A DNA stretch of 9,691 bases from an uncultured Clostridia bacterium (GTDB taxonomy: Bacteria > Bacillota > Clostridia > Oscillospirales > Acutalibacteraceae), in NCBI GenBank assembly GCA_947629295.1, contig CANRDH010000049.1, positions 1 through 9,691 of the forward strand. Reading direction: 5' to 3'. Every line of letters begins with the position of its first letter. The first letter of the stretch is position 1. The notes beneath the pieces were generated by a model. It was not told the origin of the DNA, did not search any database, and saw only the letters and a list, made by a program, of their open reading frames with translations. The position numbers and the translations under genes are program-made. Shown here piece by piece: positions 5,825 through 9,691 of the stretch.

Positions 5825-5847
5825 TAACAATAATACAGTATTGTTAC
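5824..5847. promoter_or_regulatory. Inverted repeat (candidate operator) at the proximal -35
   Basis: Perfect 9-bp arms GTAACAATA (5824-5832) and TATTGTTAC (5839-5847) are separated by 6 bp. The left arm touches the proximal -35 box. The outer GTAAC/GTTAC half-sites recur nearby at 5857-5861, 5788-5792 and 5885-5889. It is a candidate operator for the XRE-AbrB protein; the binding partner is inferred. Confidence 0.7.
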
Positions 5848-5881
5848 TTGAGCTTTGTAACCATAAACTGATCAACTTTCG

Positions 5882-5906
5882 TTTGTAATAAGATTATAAC
5901 ATTCCC
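5882..5906 (-). repeat. Promoter-containing repeat, distal copy
   Basis: Near-duplicate of 5785-5809 with 3 differences in 25 positions. It includes the same TGTTATAAT extended -10, but the flanking dyad is degraded (GTAAT on one side, ATTCC on the other). Confidence 0.8.
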
Positions 5907-5921
5907 CTGACGGCATTACAA
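5893..5921 (-). promoter_or_regulatory. Distal promoter of the XRE/ABC cassette
   Basis: The minus strand carries TATAAT (5893-5898) with an upstream TG extension and -35 TTGTAA (5916-5921) at 17-bp spacing. The predicted start near 5886 would give a leader of about 118 nt that contains the 5824-5847 dyad and the proximal promoter. Confidence 0.7.
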
Positions 5922-5987
5922 TCAACCAAAGTTGTCTTTTCATGTTAAAAATTATAGCATATCTATTCGGGCATAACATAGTAAATT

Positions 5988-6689
5988 TCAAAGGGGATTT
6001 TTGTTTATTTTTTGTCCTCGTCTGGGGTATTTTTTTTGGGTATTATTCAGCTTGTTTATAAATATTACAGTTCTCTCACTGCCATCGGGTAAGGTTAGTG
6101 TGTGTACCTTTTCCATAACTCCGCCTAACAGATTTATTGCATTTTCTGCGGTGATAAGTTCATTTTCACCGTCAGGACCTTTCATGGAAATAAAACTTCC
6201 GCCGCATTTTACATAAGGAATACAATATTCGCAAAGTGCCGGCAAATTGGCGACCGCACGGGATACGGCTATATCATATTTTTCTCTGTACTCAGCTTTA
6301 AGCGCCGCCTCCTCTGCACGGCTATGCAAAAGCTCTGCATCTACCGAAAGCTGTCTGCAAACCTCGTCAAGAAATATCAGCCTTTTATTAAGACTGTCAA
6401 GCAGTGTCAGCTCGATCTGCGGACGCATTATCTTAAGCGGTATTCCAGGAAATCCCGCTCCCGTTCCGATATCTATTATCTTACCCTTTATATCCTCAAA
6501 TTTGAGCAGGGATATACTGTCAATGAAATGCTTTACCGCAATTCCCTCATCGTCTGTTATAGCGGTAAGATTCATTTTTTCATTCCATTCCTTCAGTAAG
6601 ACAGCATATTTTTCAAAAGCCAGAAGCTGTGCGGAATTTATTTCAATGTCGTTTTCTCTGCTCCATTTTTTTAATATAGAAGATATCAT
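5988..6689 (-). CDS. rsmG: 16S rRNA (guanine-N7) methyltransferase RsmG (GidB)
   Basis: SAM-dependent enzyme that methylates N7 of the conserved guanosine in the 530 loop of 16S rRNA (G527 in E. coli). In several bacteria its loss gives low-level streptomycin resistance. The 233 residues match the family. The SAM-binding glycine motif IIDIGTGAGFPGIPL is at 71-85, an acidic L/D turn (LLDSLNKRLIFL) at 96-107, SRAVANLPALCEYC at 143-156, SMKGP at 168-172, and the family-typical basic tail YPRRGQKINKNPL ends the protein. The N-terminal part EWNEKMNLTAI (34-44) is also characteristic. The ATG has GAGG 7 nt upstream. It lies 75 bp after mnmG in the usual order, and may share the mnmG transcript. No clear terminator follows before the cassette promoters. 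Confidence 0.96.
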   Translation of the reverse strand: MISSILKKWSRENDIEINSAQLLAFEKYAVLLKEWNEKMNLTAITDDEGIAVKHFIDSISLLKFEDIKGKIIDIGTGAGFPGIPLKIMRPQIELTLLDSLNKRLIFLDEVCRQLSVDAELLHSRAEEAALKAEYREKYDIAVSRAVANLPALCEYCIPYVKCGGSFISMKGPDGENELITAENAINLLGGVMEKVHTLTLPDGSERTVIFINKLNNTQKKYPRRGQKINKNPL

Positions 6690-6764
6690 TATCAGACCTC
6701 AATTCCCATTTACCATATTCATTAAATAAAAATATATAATTACGCCTGAAATTACTTAAAGCGG

Positions 6765-8642
6765 CTATCTGTTATTCTTAAGCGTAGACAGATATATTAC
6801 AAGCACGGATATATCAGCCGGACTTACTCCTGATATCCTGCTTGCCTGACCTATACTCTCCGGTCTTATCTTACTGAGCTTTTCTCTTGCTTCAAGCCTC
6901 AATCCATCTATACTTGCGTAATCTATATCCTCCGGAAGTATCTTATCTTCAAGCTTTCTTATCTGCTCAATTATCATAAGCTGACGTTTTATATATCCCT
7001 CGTATTTTATTTCAATTTCAACCTGCTCACGGACATTAGGTTCAAGCTCCCTTGAATCCGGGTCAACGGAACTCAGAATTTCATAATTCAACTCCGGTCT
7101 TTTCAGAAGATCTATAAGCCTAATACCCGTTGTTACCTCCGAAGTATTATGACTGCGTAAAATCGCATTGAGCTCATCACTCGGCGGCAATACAATCGTC
7201 TTTACTCTCTCAAGCTCATCTTTAATTAGTTCCTGCTTTTTTTGGAACCTCTCCCACCGCTCATCGCTTATAAGTCCTACTTTTCTGCCTATGGGCGTAA
7301 GTCTTGTATCGGCATTATCCTGACGAAGTATAAGTCTGTACTCGCTTCTTGATGTCATCATTCTGTATGGGTCATGACAGCCCTTTGTAACAAGGTCATC
7401 TATAAGAGTACCGATATATGAGCTTGCCCTGTCCAGTACCATGGGCTCTTTTCCCTGTATCTTAAGTGAGGCATTGATTCCTGCAACTATTCCCTGTGCG
7501 GCGGCTTCCTCATAGCCTGAGCTTCCGTTAAACTGTCCCGCACCGTACAGTCCCGGAAAATCACGGAATTCCAGAGTCCTGTTCATCTGTATGGGATCGG
7601 CACAGAAATATTCTATCGCATAAGCCGGACGCATTATAACACAGTTCTCAAGACCCTTTATGGTATGGTAAAAATCAATCTGAACATCCTCGGGAAGTGA
7701 GGAGGACATTCCCTGAATATACATTTCCTCTGTATCAAGACCGCACGGTTCAATGAAAAGCTGATGACTTTCCTTATCCGAAAATCTTACTATCTTATCC
7801 TCAATACTCGGGCAATAGCGTGGACCTATTCCCTCTATTTTTCCACTGTACATAGGTGAACGGCTGATATTATCGAGTATAATCTTTTTAGTTCTATCGT
7901 TCGTTCTGCTGACATAACACTTTACCTTATTTTCACCCGGCTCTGTTGTATCATAGGAAAAGGGTACAACCGGGTCGTCACCGCATTGTTCTTCAAGGTC
8001 CGAGAAGTCAATACTTGAGCGAAGTACTCTTGCCGGAGTACCCGTTTTAAATCTGCGTATTTCCATACCGAGCTTTTCAAGGGAATCGGGGAGAAATTCA
8101 GCGGGAAACATACCGTCAGGTCCGCTTTTATACGATACATCACCTACATAAATTTTTCCTCCGAGGTATGTACCCGTTGCAAGAATAACAGCTTTAGCTT
8201 TATACTGAGCCTCCAATCTTGTTGTAAGGAGCCATGTTCCGTCCTCTGATTTTTCAAGGTCTGTTATTTCCGCCTGACGAAGCTCCAGATTTTCCTGAAG
8301 CTCAAGTGTATGCTTCATTCTTGTGCTGTATGCACGTCTGTCTATCTGTGCACGAAGTGAATGTACAGCCGGACCCTTTCCCCTGTTCAACATTCTGCTT
8401 TGGAGGAAGCAAGCATCCGCCGCCTTACCCATTTCTCCGCCGAGAGCGTCTATTTCACGCACAAGATGTCCCTTAGCCGTACCGCCTATTGACGGGTTGC
8501 AAGGGCAGTTGCCGACGGCATCCATGTTTATTGTAAACACGACAGTTTTACATCCAAGTCTTGCCGAAGCGAGGGCGGCTTCTATTCCGGCATGACCTGC
8601 ACCTATAACGGCAACATCAAATTCTCCTGCAATAAATTTCAT
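6765..8642 (-). CDS. mnmG: tRNA uridine-5-carboxymethylaminomethyl modification enzyme MnmG (GidA)
   Basis: FAD-dependent partner of MnmE that installs the (c)mnm5 group on wobble U34 of certain tRNAs, supporting accurate decoding. The full 625-residue length is present. It shows the dinucleotide-binding motif VIGAGHAGIEAA (12-23), CNPSIGG with C48 (48-54), KGHLVREIDALGGEMG (57-72), and GPRYCPSIEDK with C277, the position of the second catalytic-region cysteine in the E. coli enzyme. Further conserved segments are YGAGQFNGSSGYEEA (366-380), CHDPYRMMTSRSEYRL (422-437) and the C-terminal MnmE/tRNA-binding helices (about 560-625). ATG 8642 has GGAG 10 nt upstream and gives the family-like MKFIAGEFDVAVIG. 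The partner mnmE, commonly directly upstream in Firmicutes, is not in this window. Confidence 0.97.
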   Translation of the reverse strand: MKFIAGEFDVAVIGAGHAGIEAALASARLGCKTVVFTINMDAVGNCPCNPSIGGTAKGHLVREIDALGGEMGKAADACFLQSRMLNRGKGPAVHSLRAQIDRRAYSTRMKHTLELQENLELRQAEITDLEKSEDGTWLLTTRLEAQYKAKAVILATGTYLGGKIYVGDVSYKSGPDGMFPAEFLPDSLEKLGMEIRRFKTGTPARVLRSSIDFSDLEEQCGDDPVVPFSYDTTEPGENKVKCYVSRTNDRTKKIILDNISRSPMYSGKIEGIGPRYCPSIEDKIVRFSDKESHQLFIEPCGLDTEEMYIQGMSSSLPEDVQIDFYHTIKGLENCVIMRPAYAIEYFCADPIQMNRTLEFRDFPGLYGAGQFNGSSGYEEAAAQGIVAGINASLKIQGKEPMVLDRASSYIGTLIDDLVTKGCHDPYRMMTSRSEYRLILRQDNADTRLTPIGRKVGLISDERWERFQKKQELIKDELERVKTIVLPPSDELNAILRSHNTSEVTTGIRLIDLLKRPELNYEILSSVDPDSRELEPNVREQVEIEIKYEGYIKRQLMIIEQIRKLEDKILPEDIDYASIDGLRLEAREKLSKIRPESIGQASRISGVSPADISVLVIYLSTLKNNR

Positions 8643-8672
8643 TTCAAACTAACTCCAATATAAAAATATGGA

Positions 8673-8700
8673 TCGGTCTTTATTGTATAAACAAAGCCGA
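8673..8700 (-). other. Hairpin in the mnmG leader
   Basis: TCGG/CCGA and CTTT/AAAG stems, separated by one bulged base, plus two further T-A pairs, close a 5-nt loop. It falls just after the predicted mnmG transcription start and about 30 nt before the start codon. The minus-strand tail after it is only modestly T-rich (TCCATATTTTTAT), so a classic attenuator is uncertain. Confidence 0.35.
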
Positions 8701-8708
8701 CCTTAATA

Positions 8709-8737
8709 ATTATAAAACAAAAACACCAAGTTGTACA
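8709..8737 (-). promoter_or_regulatory. Probable mnmG promoter
   Basis: The minus strand has TATAAT at 8709-8714 and -35-like TGTACA (4 of 6 matches) at 8732-8737, with 17-bp spacing. The predicted start near 8702 gives a leader of about 60 nt. It would drive mnmG and probably rsmG. Confidence 0.6.
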
Positions 8738-8835
8738 GTAGTAAATAAAATACTTATAAATGAATTCTAATATTTATACAGCAATTTATCCCAATTATTT
8801 TAAATTAATTGTCAATTGACTGCATGACCATTCTA

Positions 8836-8851
8836 TGTTTCACATGAAACA
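8836..8851. promoter_or_regulatory. parS: parS site (ParB-binding) upstream of mnmG
   Basis: The plus strand reads TGTTTCACATGAAACA, the same 16-mer as at 2535-2550 but in opposite orientation, with one central difference from the Firmicute consensus. It lies about 100 bp upstream of the mnmG -35 box, between it and the hairpin ending the upstream gene. It is a likely ParB nucleation site. Confidence 0.9.
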
Positions 8852-8875
8852 TTGTTGAACATCATTATGGAAATT

Positions 8876-8907
8876 GCACCCGACCTTGAATATGTGAGGT
8901 CGGGTGC
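8876..8907 (-). terminator. Hairpin, likely terminator of the right-edge gene
   Basis: A perfect 11-bp stem GCACCCGACCT/AGGTCGGGTGC with a 10-nt loop lies 23 bp after the stop codon of the right-edge gene. Further AAATT/AATTT pairing is possible. The following tract on the minus strand (AATTTCC) is short on T, so termination efficiency is uncertain. Confidence 0.7.
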
Positions 8908-8930
8908 GAAATTTGTGGACTTATTAAAAA

Positions 8931-9691
8931 TTAATCATTTGTGTAAACAGTTGTTCCACTGATTACTATTTTTTCAATTTCTTTCTTCTCTATAAAGATA
9001 TTTGCTTTTGTGCGAAAATTGGCAAGATCATTACTGTCATCAAATAAGGAATATTGGAAGACTTTTTCAATATTTTTATCAGTATACTCTTCGCCATTGC
9101 CTGTGAGATAATATTTTGTTCCGTCTTTCATGATTACATAGGATTTAAGTAAATCAATCTTATTCTCATTAGGACTTTCGGTAGTTTTCTTTGCCCAGAT
9201 ATAAACATTAAACGGCGATATTACCATTTTGCCGTCAACGGTGTTTTCTCCCATTAAAGAAGTTGTCAGCTTATCGTCAAGCTTTATGACTTCATCCTCT
9301 CTGCTGCACTTGTAGGTGAAATCAATTTCAAACGGCAGATTGACTTTCTTTACCCTGCCCTTGACATGATCGAAGGTTTCGCCGTTGTAATATACATCGG
9401 TATAGCTGTAGCTGTTTGTGAAAATATCATAGGAAAAGTTTTTTGACTGTTCCTTCTGTATTTTGTTGTATTTATATAGATTTTCACCCTTCATATTATC
9501 ATAGCTTGTTATTATCTCGTCAGCCGATGCAGCTATATAATTGTTGCTCTTTATACTTATTTTCGCACCGTCAAGAATCTCTCCGTGAATTATATTATCG
9601 TCATCATCATGAGATGTAACCATAATCTCAATAAGTATATTTAATTTTTTTCCGTTTTCTTCAGGTTGATATTTTGCAGTGTAGGCAAGAC
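8931..9691 (-). CDS. Hypothetical protein, 5' truncated; possible anti-sigma-like (DUF4179-type) C-terminal region
   Basis: The frame stays open to the right edge, so I treat ATG 9623 as internal: only a weak GAG lies before it, and the 22 upstream codons read as plausible protein (LAYTAKYQPEENGKKLNIL). About 252 residues are visible, acidic, Asn/Lys/Tyr-rich and mostly predicted beta, with no membrane segment in the visible part. The C-terminal pattern KMVISPFNVYIW, then SYVIMKDGTKYYLTGNG, then EKKEIEKIVISGTTVY resembles the extracytoplasmic end of clostridial DUF4179-type anti-sigma-like proteins, where a KDGT strand and a final residue-iv-NGT-like strand recur. That resemblance comes from memory and is weak. 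It would require an N-terminal membrane segment outside the window, next to an ECF sigma gene. Otherwise it is an unassigned secreted or surface protein. It lies where mnmE is often found upstream of mnmG. Confidence 0.6.
   Translation of the reverse strand, partial: LAYTAKYQPEENGKKLNILIEIMVTSHDDDDNIIHGEILDGAKISIKSNNYIAASADEIITSYDNMKGENLYKYNKIQKEQSKNFSYDIFTNSYSYTDVYYNGETFDHVKGRVKKVNLPFEIDFTYKCSREDEVIKLDDKLTTSLMGENTVDGKMVISPFNVYIWAKKTTESPNENKIDLLKSYVIMKDGTKYYLTGNGEEYTDKNIEKVFQYSLFDDSNDLANFRTKANIFIEKKEIEKIVISGTTVYTND

Noticed and set aside
5924..5987. Possible third promoter (TGCTATAAT on the minus strand near 5950) or terminator after rsmG
   Set aside because: An extended -10 is present but without any credible -35, and no stable hairpin with a T-run could be found.

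Overview
The window looks like part of the origin-proximal chromosome of a moderately low-GC Firmicute, most likely a clostridial or ruminococcal lineage. The evidence is the conserved set mnmG, rsmG, noc-like parB, soj/parA, spo0J/parB, two parS-like sites, Gram-positive-type Shine-Dalgarno sequences and sigma-A-like promoters. The lineage is inferred from protein character, not from a search. All ten genes I can support lie on the minus strand, so transcription runs from high to low coordinates. By analogy with B. subtilis, where the same cluster is transcribed away from oriC, the origin would lie beyond the right edge. No DnaA-box cluster or oriC is visible inside the window.

Reading in the direction of transcription (right to left): at 8931-9691 there is the 3' part of an unrecognised gene, possibly the extracytoplasmic part of an anti-sigma-like protein, followed by a long hairpin (8876-8907). 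The next intergenic region carries a parS site (8836-8851) and a probable mnmG promoter. mnmG (tRNA wobble-uridine modification, 6765-8642) and rsmG (16S rRNA m7G methylation, 5988-6689) follow, 75 bp apart. An accessory three-gene cassette comes next: an XRE regulator with an AbrB-like C-terminal domain (5322-5768), an ABC ATPase (4610-5338) and an ABC-2 permease (3846-4610). The three reading frames overlap end to end. The cassette is preceded by a regulatory region with two near-duplicate promoters and several GTAAY half-sites, and it ends in a strong bidirectional terminator (3782-3821).

The chromosome-organisation genes resume with a Noc/ParB-like gene (2700-3551) that has its own terminator (2632-2652). 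It is followed by a promoter with a parS site just downstream of the predicted start point, then parA (TTG start, 1722-2486) and parB (849-1709). serS begins at 731, has a consensus sigma-A promoter (TTGACA, 17 bp, TATAAT) and runs off the left edge.

Functionally, ParA, ParB and parS would handle origin segregation and SMC loading. The Noc-like paralogue may coordinate division with the nucleoid. MnmG, RsmG and SerRS act in translation. The XRE-AbrB/ABC cassette looks like a self-regulated efflux or export unit inserted into an otherwise conserved neighbourhood. I found no CRISPR array, tRNA, rRNA, transposase or clear riboswitch. The most distinctive elements are the regulatory region of the cassette, the two identical parS variants, and the divergent active-site region of SerRS.
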